Shown: in pieces, positions 43,116 to 52,173 of the stretch
Position numbering within the stretch: position 1 is the stretch's first letter
Layout of the letters: each line of letters starts with the position of its first letter
DNA from: Nocardia caishijiensis NBRC 108228
GTDB taxonomy: Bacteria > Actinomycetota > Actinomycetes > Mycobacteriales > Mycobacteriaceae
NCBI RefSeq assembly: GCF_001612825.1
Contig: NZ_BDBE01000039.1
Location: 169,669-233,668, forward strand
Reading direction: 5' to 3'
Length of the DNA stretch: 64,000 bases
Program-made: the position numbers and the translations under genes
The notes under the pieces: model-generated
What the model saw: only the letters and a program-made list of their open reading frames with translations
Databases searched by the model: none
Told to the model about the DNA's origin: nothing

Positions 43116-44417
43116 ATGAGGCCGAATGCGAGATTTGCCGGGGCGCCGACGAAGAGCGGGCGGCATCGGAAGCGTTCGGCGGCACGGGCGGCGTCGGCGG
43201 TCGTGACGGCGCTCGGTCTCGGCTGGCTCGAGGCGCAGAGCGTGTGCGCGGTGGCGTTGGCCGCCACGTCGGCGCTGATCGTCCCCGGCACCGGGACCAG
43301 TGACCCGTCCGTGGCGCACAACTTCGAGAGCAACGCCTACCAGAACTTCATCGATCCCGGCGCGCCGGGCTGCACCGACAATGCTTGTCCCGGTGTCGGT
43401 TTCGTTCCCGTTCCGTACGACGCCGCGCTGTGGCCGGTGATCTCGTCCAAGGGCCCTGGCGCGTCGTCGGCGAAATGGGACACCTCGGTCGCCGGTGGGG
43501 TGGCCACGCTCGACGAGCTCACCCGCCGACAGCTCGCGGCGCCGGGTACCGCGGTGGTCTTCGGCTATTCGCAGGGTGCCACGGTCGCCAGCACAGAGAA
43601 GGCCGCACTGGCCGGACTGTCGCCGCAGGACAGGGCGCGGTTGTCGTTCGTGCTCATCGCGAATCCGAACCGGCCCAACGGCGGCATCATCGAGCGGCCG
43701 GTCCGTTTCGGGGGGATTCCGGTCGCCGACATCACCTTCGGGCCGCCGACCCCGACCGACACCGGGATCGCGACCACCGACATCGCCATGCAGTACGACG
43801 GCATCTCCGACTTCCCGGCCTACCCGCTCAATGTGCTCGCCGACGCCAACGCGCTGCTCGGCACGGTGCTCATCCACCCGTCGTATCTGCAGCCCAAGGG
43901 CAACGGCGCGGGAAGCGAGCCGACGGCGGGCGCCGCGATCTACGGGTACCCCGACCGGTCCGAGTTCCTCGCGCAACAGAACTGCGACACATCACCCCAG
44001 CACTGCCAAAGCCACGGCGACACAACATATGTCACCATCCCGAACCCGCAGGGCGCGCTGCCGCTGCTGTATCCGTTGCGCGCGATCGGCGAGCACACGA
44101 ACCGCACCGACCTCACGGAACCGGCCGCCGCCCTGGCCGAGCCCGCACTGCGGGTGCTGATCGAAACCGGCTACGACCGCACCGACTACGCTGCGCCCAC
44201 CCCGCTGCGTTTCGACCAGCCCCTCAACCCCGACAGGACCGCGACGCTCGCCCCCGATCTTCCCGCCGCCCTCGATCAGGGCATCGCCGACGCCACCGCC
44301 GAGATCGAGAACCCCACCCACGACCCCGACCGCACTCTGCCCGTCGAAGCGGTCCTCGCCAACATGGAGGACCTCCTCCCGCCTCCCCTCCGCGAATTCC
44401 TGCCACCGGCGCCCTGA
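43116..44417 (+). CDS. PE-PPE domain-containing secreted hydrolase
   Basis: A 433-residue protein with an N-terminal hydrophobic export segment (about 25-52) and a serine alpha/beta-hydrolase domain of the PE-PPE type (VPGTGTSDPSVA start, nucleophile S152 in GYSQGA, then NPNRPNGGI). The PE or PPE helical leader is missing, so it is the free-standing form. It is likely a cell-wall esterase. The C-terminal 60 residues are Asp/Pro-rich. GAGG precedes the ATG. Confidence 0.8.
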   Translation: MRPNARFAGAPTKSGRHRKRSAARAASAVVTALGLGWLEAQSVCAVALAATSALIVPGTGTSDPSVAHNFESNAYQNFIDPGAPGCTDNACPGVGFVPVPYDAALWPVISSKGPGASSAKWDTSVAGGVATLDELTRRQLAAPGTAVVFGYSQGATVASTEKAALAGLSPQDRARLSFVLIANPNRPNGGIIERPVRFGGIPVADITFGPPTPTDTGIATTDIAMQYDGISDFPAYPLNVLADANALLGTVLIHPSYLQPKGNGAGSEPTAGAAIYGYPDRSEFLAQQNCDTSPQHCQSHGDTTYVTIPNPQGALPLLYPLRAIGEHTNRTDLTEPAAALAEPALRVLIETGYDRTDYAAPTPLRFDQPLNPDRTATLAPDLPAALDQGIADATAEIENPTHDPDRTLPVEAVLANMEDLLPPPLREFLPPAP

Positions 44418-44452
44418 ACAGGCGGTATTCGTTCAGCAATACACTGAGGTCC

Positions 44453-45373
44453 ATGAGGCATCGACACGGTGATGGCACGCTCGACCTGGTTCAGTTGCGA
44501 ACCTTCCTCGCCGTCTACCGTTGCGGCTCACTCACCGCGGCCGCCACTCAGGTCGGACTGTCCCAACCCACCGTCACCAGCCAACTGCGAACCCTCGAAA
44601 AGGCCGTGGGCCGACCGCTTTTCGACCGGCTCCCCCGTGGCGTCTCCCCCACCGCCGCCGCGCACGAGTTGGCCGCCAGAATCGCCGACCCGCTCGACGC
44701 CCTCGCCGAGGTCACCGGCATCACCGCCGCTCACACTCCCCCCGAACCGCCCGTGCAGCTCGGCGGACCCGCCGAGTTCCTGGCCGCCCTCGCGCTACCG
44801 GCGTTGGCGCCGCTGGTCGCCGAGGGGGTTCGCTTGCAGGTCACAACCGGCCTCGCCGACGATCTGCTCACCGAATTGCACACGGGTGCCCTGGATCTCG
44901 TCATCTCGGCCATCCGCCCTCGCGGTCGCGCGGTGCTCGCCGAGCCCCTCGCCGACGAGGAATTCGTCCTCGTCGCGGACCCGGCCACCGCCGCCCGCAT
45001 CGACACCGGTCGCCTCGAACGCGGCGACGCCTCCGCGCTGACGCCTGTCCCCCTGGTCAGCTACGCCACAGATCTCCCCATCCTGCGCCGATATTGGCGC
45101 CACGTCTTCGGCCGCCGCCTCGAACGCCGACCCGCCGTGGTAGTCCCCGACCTGCGCGCGGTGCTCGCCGTGGTCGCGGCGGGCGGTGGCGTCAGCGTCG
45201 TGCCCCGCTATCTGTGCGCGTCCGCGTTGGCCACCGGAACCGTTGTCGCGCTGCTGGATCCGCAGGACCCGCCGATCAACACCGCCTACCTCGTCGGCCG
45301 TTCGACACGCACCGAGCGTCCGCACGTCGCCCTGGTCCGGGCCCGTCTTCGGGACGCGGCGTCGACCTGGTGA
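44453..45373 (+). CDS. LysR-family transcriptional regulator
   Basis: A 306-residue regulator with the LysR winged helix at the N-terminus (LRTFLAVYRCGSLTAAATQVGLSQPTVTSQLRTLEKAVG) and a periplasmic-binding-like effector domain ending in VVAAGGGVSVVP. The ATG at 44453 lies 8 bp after a TACACT box, so the mRNA may be leaderless. No divergent target gene is next to it; targets and inducer are unknown. Confidence 0.85.
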   Translation: MRHRHGDGTLDLVQLRTFLAVYRCGSLTAAATQVGLSQPTVTSQLRTLEKAVGRPLFDRLPRGVSPTAAAHELAARIADPLDALAEVTGITAAHTPPEPPVQLGGPAEFLAALALPALAPLVAEGVRLQVTTGLADDLLTELHTGALDLVISAIRPRGRAVLAEPLADEEFVLVADPATAARIDTGRLERGDASALTPVPLVSYATDLPILRRYWRHVFGRRLERRPAVVVPDLRAVLAVVAAGGGVSVVPRYLCASALATGTVVALLDPQDPPINTAYLVGRSTRTERPHVALVRARLRDAASTW

Positions 45374-45604
45374 CGCGTCGCACCGCCGGTCGGCGGATCC
45401 GGTGGGCATCGGGTGGTCCTCGGATCGGATAGGATCGCAGAGCTCTGTCGGTCCAGCCAGCGGCTGACGGTGTCAGTTCGCGCTGCGGGCGCTCGGGATC
45501 GGAGATATTCGTGCACACCGCTGGTTTTCAGCTGTCCAGCTGCGGGAGAGGACCCACTCGCCGCGACCGTGCGAGCGTCCATACCGGCATTCCCACAGGT
45601 CGCC

Positions 45605-46840
45605 GTGCCGCACAGTGACACAACCGCCGCCGATCTCCTCGTCACCGAGGCCGCGAACCTGCCGGGCGGTGCGGTACGCATCCTGCTCGTCGAGGACGAC
45701 CCGGGCGACGCGCTGCTGGTAGAGGAGCTGGTGGCCGACCTCGGCGCCGGGCCACGCCTGGAATGGGTGCGCACCTTGGCCGAGGCGGGTCAACGGTTGC
45801 GCGTCGACACCCCTGACTGTGTCCTGCTCGACCTGCACCTACCCGACGCCCACGGGCTGCAGGCACTGGCCCGGCTGCGCGAGATCGACGACCAGATCGC
45901 CGTCGTGGTGATGACCGGGCTCGACGAGGAGCAGACCGGTCTCACGGCCTTGGCCGCAGGTGCGCAGGACTACCTGGTGAAGGGCCGGGTGGAGCCCGAA
46001 TTATTCGGTCGCGCAGTGCGTTACGCCATCCAGCGCAAGCACGCCGAGCGCACGACCGCCGCTTTGCGCGCCAGCCAGATGCGGGCTCAGGAGAACGCGC
46101 GCCTCGAACGCGGTCTGCTGCCGACTCCCCTGCTCGGCGCCGACCGCACGGTCGAGGTGATCTCGCGGTATCGGCCGGGCGCCGACCACTCGCTGCTCGG
46201 CGGCGATTTCTACGACGTGGTCCAGGACACCGACGGCGTGGTGCACGTCGTGATCGGCGACGTCGCCGGTCACGGTCCCGACGCCGCCGCCACCGGCGTC
46301 GCGCTCCGATTGGCTTGGCGCACATTGGTTCTCAGCGGCGTCACCGGCGCACGACAGCTGGCACTGCTCGAGGAACTGCTTGTCGCCGAACGCCGCGACG
46401 AGCAGACCTTCGCCACCGCGACCGTGCTCCGGCTCGACCCGGCCACCAGGCAGGTTCAGGTGCGCCGAGCGGGCCATCCGGGCATGCTCCGGCGCGCGGG
46501 CGGCACCTCGAGCTGGGTGGAGGTCGACGGGGGCCCGGCGCTCGGGTTCGTCCCCGGGTTCGGGCAGTGGCCGGTCCAGGAGCTGCATCTGGCCGAAGAC
46601 GCCGGGCTGATGCTGTTCACCGACGGGCTGTTCGAAGGCCACGTCGGCGACGGCAGTCGACGCCTGGGCGAGGAGGGCCTGCTCGCGCTCGCCAATGCTC
46701 TGCCCGCAGGACACCCCGACGCGTTCATCGACGCGCTCATCCACCGAGTGGAAGACCAGGCCGCCGCGGCAGGCGGCTTGGACGACGACGTGGCCATCCT
46801 CTATGTGGGCTGGCGCGACAACGGAAGGCCTGTGCAGTGA
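45605..46840 (+). CDS. Response-regulator receiver fused to a PP2C-type phosphatase (RsbU-like)
   Basis: A protein of about 411 residues. The receiver domain (about 24-140) has acidic residues EDD at 30-32, phospho-acceptor D76 (LLDLHLPD) and K109-type Lys in LVKGRVEP. A helical linker (150-190) leads to a PPM/SpoIIE phosphatase domain with LGGDFYDV, GDVAGHGPDAA and GGLDDDVAI metal sites. It would dephosphorylate an anti-anti-sigma factor when its receiver is phosphorylated. The start is uncertain: GTG at 45605 is preferred, though the frame is open to 45413. Its stop overlaps the kinase start (GTGA). Confidence 0.8.
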   Translation: MPHSDTTAADLLVTEAANLPGGAVRILLVEDDPGDALLVEELVADLGAGPRLEWVRTLAEAGQRLRVDTPDCVLLDLHLPDAHGLQALARLREIDDQIAVVVMTGLDEEQTGLTALAAGAQDYLVKGRVEPELFGRAVRYAIQRKHAERTTAALRASQMRAQENARLERGLLPTPLLGADRTVEVISRYRPGADHSLLGGDFYDVVQDTDGVVHVVIGDVAGHGPDAAATGVALRLAWRTLVLSGVTGARQLALLEELLVAERRDEQTFATATVLRLDPATRQVQVRRAGHPGMLRRAGGTSSWVEVDGGPALGFVPGFGQWPVQELHLAEDAGLMLFTDGLFEGHVGDGSRRLGEEGLLALANALPAGHPDAFIDALIHRVEDQAAAAGGLDDDVAILYVGWRDNGRPVQ

Positions 46841-48432
46841 CGAGGACCGCCCGCGACCGCACACGGTTGGTCAGCCGGATGACGGCGCAGGGCTGGTTCC
46901 AGCTCGTCTTCGCCTCGATGATCGTCGCCGTGATCGCCGGTGCGGTGGCAGGCGCCCAGGTCATCGCCCACACCAGCCGGGTCACCGATCGGCTCGTGGC
47001 GCAAACGCTTCCGGCCGCCGCCGAGGCCGCACGACTCCAGGGCGCACTCGTGAACGAGGAGGCAGGTGTCCGGGGGTATGTACTCACCCGCGATCCCCTG
47101 TTCGTCTCGCACTACGTCGGCGCCAGGCAGGACGAGACGAACGCCATCGAGCGGCTGGAGCAGTTGCTCGACGGTCGCCCCGAACTCGAGGCCGACCTCG
47201 CGGACCTGCGGTCCGCCGCGGATCTGTGGCGCACCGCGTACGCCGATCCGGTGATCGCCCAGGGCGGCGCACCCATCCGCACAGACCTCGGCATCGCCTA
47301 TTTCGGTGAGTTGCGGGCACGGTTCGCCGTCCAGAACGACAACCTCGCCACCGCCGTCGACCGCGACAACGACACGCTAGAGGCCGCCCGGACCACCCGC
47401 GACCTGGTGCTGTGGGGCATCGTGCTGGCCTTCGTGGTCACGGGGATCGCGCTCACCGTCCTGGTCCGGCGCCTCGTCGTCCGGCCTCTCGGCTATCTCA
47501 CCGAGTCGTCCCAGCGGGTCGCGGCGGGCGAATTCGACGCGCGCATCGATCCGGTCGGCCCCTCCGACATCGCCCTGGTCTGTGCCGCGGTCGAGAACAT
47601 GCGCGACCACATCGTCGCCGAACTCGCTTCCTCGCGCGTCCAGGAATCCATCCTGCACCAGCAGAAACAGGAATTGGCCGAGCAGGCGGAGGAACTACGG
47701 CGCTCCAATACCGAACTCGAGCAGTTCGCCTACGTCGCCTCCCACGACCTGCAGGAACCGCTGCGCAAGGTCGCCTCGTTCTGCCAGCTGCTCGACAAAC
47801 GCTACGGCGACAAGCTCGACGACCGAGGCAAGCAGTACATCGATTTCGCCGTCGACGGCGCCAAGCGCATGCAGGTGCTCATCAACGATCTGCTCACCTT
47901 CTCGCGGGTCGGGCGCGTATCCGACGGCACCGAACCGGTCGAACTCGCCGACGGACTCGACGCCGCACTCGCGGCACTGTCGTCGAGTATCGAGGAGACC
48001 GGCGCGGTCATCGAGCAACCGGAGCGCCTGCCGCGCATCGAGGGGGAACCGACCCTGCTGGTCATGCTGTGGCAGAACATCATCGGCAACGCGATCAAAT
48101 TCCGCACCCCGGGATCGACACCGCTGATCCGGATCGCCTGCGCGCTCGACGACACCGGTTCGAATTGGCAGGTGTGCGTGTCCGACAACGGCATCGGCGT
48201 CGACGCCGAATTCGCGGAGAAGGTTTTCGTGATCTTCCAGCGTCTGCACTCCCGCGACGCCTACAGCGGGACCGGTATCGGACTGGCCGTCTGCAAGAAG
48301 ATCGTGGAATTCCACGGCGGCCGGATCTGGATAGATACCGACTATCACGACGGTACCCGCCTGTGTTTCACTCTGCCCGCCCTCGATGAATCCACCACCG
48401 CATCCGATATCCGGAAAGAGGCATTCGCGTGA
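46837..48432 (+). CDS. CHASE3-HAMP sensor histidine kinase
   Basis: A 531-residue membrane kinase: TM1 about 21-43, an extracellular CHASE3 domain (44-190; EEAGVRGYVLTRDPLF), TM2 about 190-212, HAMP to about 265, and coiled coil. The dimerisation domain carries H303 (VASHDLQEPLRK), and the GHKL domain has NIIGNAIKF, DNGIGVD and GTGIGLAVCK. The phytochrome-kinase-like HxxQEPL motif pairs with Rcp1-type receivers such as the one encoded next. It is translationally coupled to both neighbours by 4-bp overlaps. Confidence 0.9.
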   Translation: MTRTARDRTRLVSRMTAQGWFQLVFASMIVAVIAGAVAGAQVIAHTSRVTDRLVAQTLPAAAEAARLQGALVNEEAGVRGYVLTRDPLFVSHYVGARQDETNAIERLEQLLDGRPELEADLADLRSAADLWRTAYADPVIAQGGAPIRTDLGIAYFGELRARFAVQNDNLATAVDRDNDTLEAARTTRDLVLWGIVLAFVVTGIALTVLVRRLVVRPLGYLTESSQRVAAGEFDARIDPVGPSDIALVCAAVENMRDHIVAELASSRVQESILHQQKQELAEQAEELRRSNTELEQFAYVASHDLQEPLRKVASFCQLLDKRYGDKLDDRGKQYIDFAVDGAKRMQVLINDLLTFSRVGRVSDGTEPVELADGLDAALAALSSSIEETGAVIEQPERLPRIEGEPTLLVMLWQNIIGNAIKFRTPGSTPLIRIACALDDTGSNWQVCVSDNGIGVDAEFAEKVFVIFQRLHSRDAYSGTGIGLAVCKKIVEFHGGRIWIDTDYHDGTRLCFTLPALDESTTASDIRKEAFA

Positions 48433-48872
48433 CCGTGCCCGGCCAGCCCATCGATATTCTGCTCGTCGAAGACGACCCCGGCGACGAATTGATGACGAGA
48501 GAGGCGTTCGAGGACAACAAAATCGGCAACACCCTGCACGTCGTGCGCGACGGGCAGGAAGCCCTGGACTTTCTCTACCGTAACGGTGACTACGCCGAAG
48601 CACCGACTCCCGACCTGATCCTGCTCGATCTGAATCTCCCGAGATACGACGGCAGGCAGGTATTGGAGAAGATCAAGGCCGACCCGGAATTGTCACCGAT
48701 TCCGGTGGTCGTACTCACGACTTCGGCCGCCGAGGAAGACATTCTTCGCAGCTACAAGTTGCATGCCAATGCCTATGTGACCAAACCGGTCGACCTCGAC
48801 CAGTTCATCGCCGCGATCCGGCAGATCGATGAATTCTTCGTGCAGGTCGTCCGGCTCCCTCGGGTGCGGTGA
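48429..48872 (+). CDS. Single-domain response regulator, Rcp1-like
   Basis: A 147-residue receiver without output domain. Acidic pocket EDD at 14-16, phospho-acceptor D67 (LLDLNLPRYDG), T/S switch in LTTSAAEED and Lys in VTKPVDL. The long loop after strand 4 resembles the cyanobacterial phytochrome partner Rcp1. It probably shuttles phosphate between the upstream kinase and another protein. Its start overlaps the kinase stop by 4 bases. Confidence 0.88.
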   Translation: MTVPGQPIDILLVEDDPGDELMTREAFEDNKIGNTLHVVRDGQEALDFLYRNGDYAEAPTPDLILLDLNLPRYDGRQVLEKIKADPELSPIPVVVLTTSAAEEDILRSYKLHANAYVTKPVDLDQFIAAIRQIDEFFVQVVRLPRVR

Positions 48873-48877
48873 GCGGC

Positions 48878-49324
48878 TCACCCACACGCGATCAGCATGG
48901 TGACGACGGTGCCGGATTCGGATGTCTCCACATCGAATTCGCTGCTCACGGCCCGCATGATGGTCAGTCCTCGACCCCGGGCCGCGTCGGCGGGCGAGGC
49001 ACTCGGCCGCCAGCTGCCGTGGTCGGTGACGACGACGAGGATGTGACCATCGGTCAGCGATGCGTCGATTTCGACGGGTCCGCCGTCGCAATGGTGTGCG
49101 TGTTCTACCGCATTGGTACACGCCTCACCTGCGGCCAAGATCACATCGTCGGCGAGCGTCTGCCCGACCGGAATGGCGGCCAACCAGGAACGCAGCGCAC
49201 GACGGACCTCGATCAAGCGATCGGCGGTCGCGGGAAATTCCAGATAGAAGGGATTCAGAGCGTTCTCCTGACCAGACGGGCGCCTCGGCACCGAACTGTG
49301 TGCTGTCGGTCTCGCTCCTGGCAT
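48878..49324 (-). CDS. RsbW-like anti-sigma factor/serine kinase (GHKL ATP-binding)
   Basis: A 148-residue HATPase_c_2 protein: DDVILAAGEACTNAVEHAHH (N-box), VTDHGSWRP (G1-like) and RGLTIMRAVSS (G2). Such proteins bind and inhibit a sigma factor and phosphorylate an anti-anti-sigma STAS protein. The start is not certain; the first 25 residues are not conserved in the family. It is convergent with the receiver gene and divergent from the STAS gene, so it belongs to the same module. Confidence 0.75.
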   Translation of the reverse strand: MPGARPTAHSSVPRRPSGQENALNPFYLEFPATADRLIEVRRALRSWLAAIPVGQTLADDVILAAGEACTNAVEHAHHCDGGPVEIDASLTDGHILVVVTDHGSWRPSASPADAARGRGLTIMRAVSSEFDVETSESGTVVTMLIACG

Positions 49325-49486
49325 TTACCCCATCCGATCCACTGCTAAGCAGGGCCCAAGTGTGATGCGTACGTCCGGCGAGCATAGCGCGGGCCCGCGA
49401 GACCTCTTCGGTAAGGTCCGATTTCATCGGGTAAGTTGAGTAAGATGTGTTCGCCGACCCGGCGACACCGAGGCAAGAGGTGAAAA

Positions 49487-49858
49487 GTGGCGAATCGCGA
49501 CCAGAACGGAATCCCCGACCTCGATGTGCAGGCGCGCGCCGAAGACGGATTCGAAATTCTCACCGTTCGTGGCGAAGTCGACATGGCGTCGGCACCCCAG
49601 TTGCAGGCCGCACTGGAGAAGGCACAGCAGGGCGGCAATACACTCGTCGTCGACATGACCCAGGTCGGCTTTCTCGGATCGGCCGGTCTCAGCGCCTTGC
49701 TGATCGTGTCGAAGGCGGCGCCGGGCCAGTTGCGGGTCGTCGCGTCCCGCGAGGTCGCCCGGCCCATCGAACTGACCGGCCTGGACAAGCTCCTCGCGGT
49801 GTTCAGCACCCTGGAAGCGGCCGTCGCCGCGACCGACGAGGCACCCTCCGCGCTGTAA
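49487..49858 (+). CDS. STAS-domain anti-anti-sigma factor (RsbV-like)
   Basis: A 123-residue STAS protein: EILTVRGEVDMASAPQLQAAL, then VVDMTQVGFLGSAGLSALL with the phosphorylatable Ser in FLGSAG, then VVASREVARPIELTGLDKL. Unphosphorylated it would bind the RsbW-like kinase and release a sigma factor; the upstream PP2C phosphatase would reactivate it. The GTG start follows GAGGTGA. Confidence 0.88.
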   Translation: MANRDQNGIPDLDVQARAEDGFEILTVRGEVDMASAPQLQAALEKAQQGGNTLVVDMTQVGFLGSAGLSALLIVSKAAPGQLRVVASREVARPIELTGLDKLLAVFSTLEAAVAATDEAPSAL

Positions 49859-49874
49859 GCGCACCGCGAGCAGC

Positions 49875-49902
49875 GCCCGGATCGGCCGTGTCCGATCCGG
49901 GC
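49875..49902. terminator. Bidirectional terminator between the STAS gene and accD
   Basis: GCCCGGATCGG at 49875-49885 pairs perfectly with CCGATCCGGGC at 49892-49902 around 6 nt, between two convergent genes. Confidence 0.8.
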
Positions 49903-49912
49903 CTCGCCGCAC

Positions 49913-51478
49913 TCACATCGGGTACACCGAGTGTTTGCGCGGATTGAATTCCGGTGCGACCGGCGGCTTGTCACGCAGCAGTCGGAGTGCGTGCCGAATC
50001 TCGAGGCGGGTGCGCGCCGGTTCGATGACCGCGTCGATATAGCCGCGTTCGGCCGCGATCCACGGCGTGGCCACCGTCTCGTTGTACTGATTGATCATGA
50101 AATCCCGTGCGGCGGCGCGATGTTCCTCCGGAACCGCCGCCAACTGCCGCTTCCCGATCAGATCCACGGCGCTCTCCGCGCCGATCACCGCGATCCGCGC
50201 CGTCGGCCACGCGAAACTCACATCGGCACCCACCTGACGCGCCGCCATCATCCCGTAGGCACCGCCGTAGGACTTGCGCACCACGAGATTGATGATCGGC
50301 ACCGTCGCCTCGATGATCGCTCTCGGCACCCGCCCGCCACGGATGATCACACCCGCCGCCTCCTGATCGAGGCCCGGCAGCACACCGGGGGTGTCGACGA
50401 CGAAGACCAGCGGGATGTTGAACGCGTCGCAGAGCCGGATGAAGTAGGTCGATTTGTCCGAGCACGCCGCGTCGATCGAACCGCCCAACACCAGGGGCTG
50501 ATTGGCGATCACGCCCACCGGGAACCCGTCGACCCGCGCGAAGCCGGTGATGAGGTTCGGCGCGAAAGCCGCACGGATCTCATGGAATTCGCCGTCGTCG
50601 AAGATCCGCAGCAGGATCTCGTGCATGTCGTAGCCGCTGCGGTCGGAGTCGGGGATGATCGTCTCGAGCTCACGATCCGATCCGGTGATCTCCGGTTCGA
50701 GGCCGGGATTCACGATCGGCGGTTGCTCGAGGCAACTGGTCGGCATGTAGCTGAGGTAGGCCCTCGCCCAGGCATAGGCATCCGCCTCGGACTTCGCCAC
50801 GTGGTGCAGGGTGCCGCGCTCGGCCTGCACCGTGGCCCCACCGAGGTCCTCGGCGCTGATCTCCTCACCGTTGACGGCTTTGATCACCTCCGGTCCGGTG
50901 ACGAACATGTACGAGTCCTCGGTGCCGATCAGCACGTCGGTATTGATCGGCCCGTACACCGAGCCCGCCGCGCATTTGCCGAGAATGATCGACACCTGCG
51001 GCACATAGCCCGACAGTTTCTCGAGCACTCGCGAGATGTCACCGAACGACGCGATCGAACCGACCGCGTCCTGAATGCGCGCACCACCGGAGTCGTTGAT
51101 GGTCACCACCGGGCAGCCGGAGTCGAACGCCAGCTTCAGCGCCCGCATGAATTTACGCGCCGACACCACGCCGACCGATCCGCCGTACACGGTTTGGTCA
51201 TGGGCGATCACCACCACGGGACGTCCGTCGATCATGCCGCGTCCGGTCACCAGACCGTCGCCGTAGAGCGCGTCGGGCTGGTCGGGTTGCCGTGCCAGCG
51301 CGCCCACCTCGATGAATGTTCCGGGGTCGAGCAGCATCCCCAGCCGCTCCCGTACGCTCGGCACGCCCTTCTTCGCCCGCTTCGCGACCCCGGCCTCGCC
51401 CGCGGGTTCCGCGGCGATCGCCAGAATCTTGACCAACTCGTCGAGCTTCGCCTGCGTAGTCGCCACGCTCGCTGCCAC
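49913..51478 (-). CDS. Acyl-CoA carboxylase carboxyltransferase beta subunit
   Basis: A 521-residue biotin-dependent carboxyltransferase (AccD/PccB type). The N-half holds the acyl-CoA pocket (SGGARIQDAVGSIASFGDI, and GKCAAGSVYGP with the oxyanion glycines), and the C-half the carboxybiotin pocket (VDTPGVLPGLDQE, and KSYGGAYGMMAARQVGADVSFAWP). It transfers CO2 to acetyl- or propionyl-CoA to feed fatty or mycolic acid synthesis. The alpha subunit is encoded elsewhere. GTG at 51478 is chosen because AGGTGG lies 7 bp before it; GTG at 51466 is possible. Confidence 0.92.
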   Translation of the reverse strand: MAASVATTQAKLDELVKILAIAAEPAGEAGVAKRAKKGVPSVRERLGMLLDPGTFIEVGALARQPDQPDALYGDGLVTGRGMIDGRPVVVIAHDQTVYGGSVGVVSARKFMRALKLAFDSGCPVVTINDSGGARIQDAVGSIASFGDISRVLEKLSGYVPQVSIILGKCAAGSVYGPINTDVLIGTEDSYMFVTGPEVIKAVNGEEISAEDLGGATVQAERGTLHHVAKSEADAYAWARAYLSYMPTSCLEQPPIVNPGLEPEITGSDRELETIIPDSDRSGYDMHEILLRIFDDGEFHEIRAAFAPNLITGFARVDGFPVGVIANQPLVLGGSIDAACSDKSTYFIRLCDAFNIPLVFVVDTPGVLPGLDQEAAGVIIRGGRVPRAIIEATVPIINLVVRKSYGGAYGMMAARQVGADVSFAWPTARIAVIGAESAVDLIGKRQLAAVPEEHRAAARDFMINQYNETVATPWIAAERGYIDAVIEPARTRLEIRHALRLLRDKPPVAPEFNPRKHSVYPM

Positions 51479-51819
51479 CTTCCAACCACCTGTAGTGCTC
51501 CGGGCGAACCGTAGGCCCTGATGCCTTCGCATACGTCGACTGCGCGCGGTATGTGGACAGGTCACAGTGATCGGCGGCGATCCCTCGTGCTTCCGACAAC
51601 CCCGTTGTGGCGGGCGCCGAACCCCGCTGCCATACCTGATCGCGCGACACAAGGCGATATGACAGCCGAGACGAATTGTTGTGGATTTCTCCGACAATGG
51701 CGCCGCATTCCGAATGGAAACGTCAAAAGTCGCGGCAGGCAGGTGAATTCGGGATTGTCACCGTGATCTGATCGAGATGTCCCGAGCATGGGATGTTCAC
51801 CGAACACGAGGAAGTACGT
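51479..51819. other. Intergenic region between accD and the small secreted peptide gene
   Basis: About 340 bp between divergent genes. It is less GC-rich near 51660-51770. The only element I can name is a small inverted repeat GTTC-ACC-GAAC near 51794. No further coding frame or RNA gene is supported. Confidence 0.4.
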
Positions 51820-51981
51820 ATGAACTCCAGAATTGCCCGCCCGATCGCCGTTGTCGCCCTCGCCCTGTCGGCCGCCGCCCTCAGCACCGGCACCGCGGCC
51901 GCGGCCACCCCCGTCGCCGGATCGGTCGAGGTGTGTGTGCCCATCCCGCTGCTCCCGATCGAGCTGAGCCTGTGCCTCTGA
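51820..51981 (+). CDS. Small secreted peptide precursor (53 residues)
   Basis: A 53-residue ORF with a classic Sec signal peptide (MNSRIARPIAVVALALSAAA, cleavage after TAAA or AAA-T near 28). The mature part is about 24-25 residues, hydrophobic, with two Cys (VEVCVPIPLLPIELSLCL) that could form one disulfide. AGGAAG precedes the ATG and a perfect 14-bp terminator follows, so it is a complete monocistronic gene. I recognise no family. Confidence 0.7.
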   Translation: MNSRIARPIAVVALALSAAALSTGTAAAATPVAGSVEVCVPIPLLPIELSLCL

Positions 51982-52001
51982 CCGGCTAGATCGGCGCGGT
52001 G

Positions 52002-52042
52002 AGCCGGTGTGGGCGGCGTCGGGGCGCCCACACCGGCTTTTA
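52002..52042 (+). terminator. Intrinsic terminator after the small peptide gene
   Basis: AGCCGGTGTGGGCG at 52002-52015 pairs with CGCCCACACCGGCT at 52025-52038, followed by TTTA: 14 perfect base pairs with a U-run. Confidence 0.92.
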
Positions 52043-52173
52043 TCCGGTACTTGCCGTAACCCTAATCATTTCATCGTTCTCTTGACCTTTGTCACAAGCG
52101 AACCCCGGACGTCACAATGGCCTACGCGGTAGTTTGGTCACTTGCCCAGCGATCTGGGTGGGAAGGATTCATC

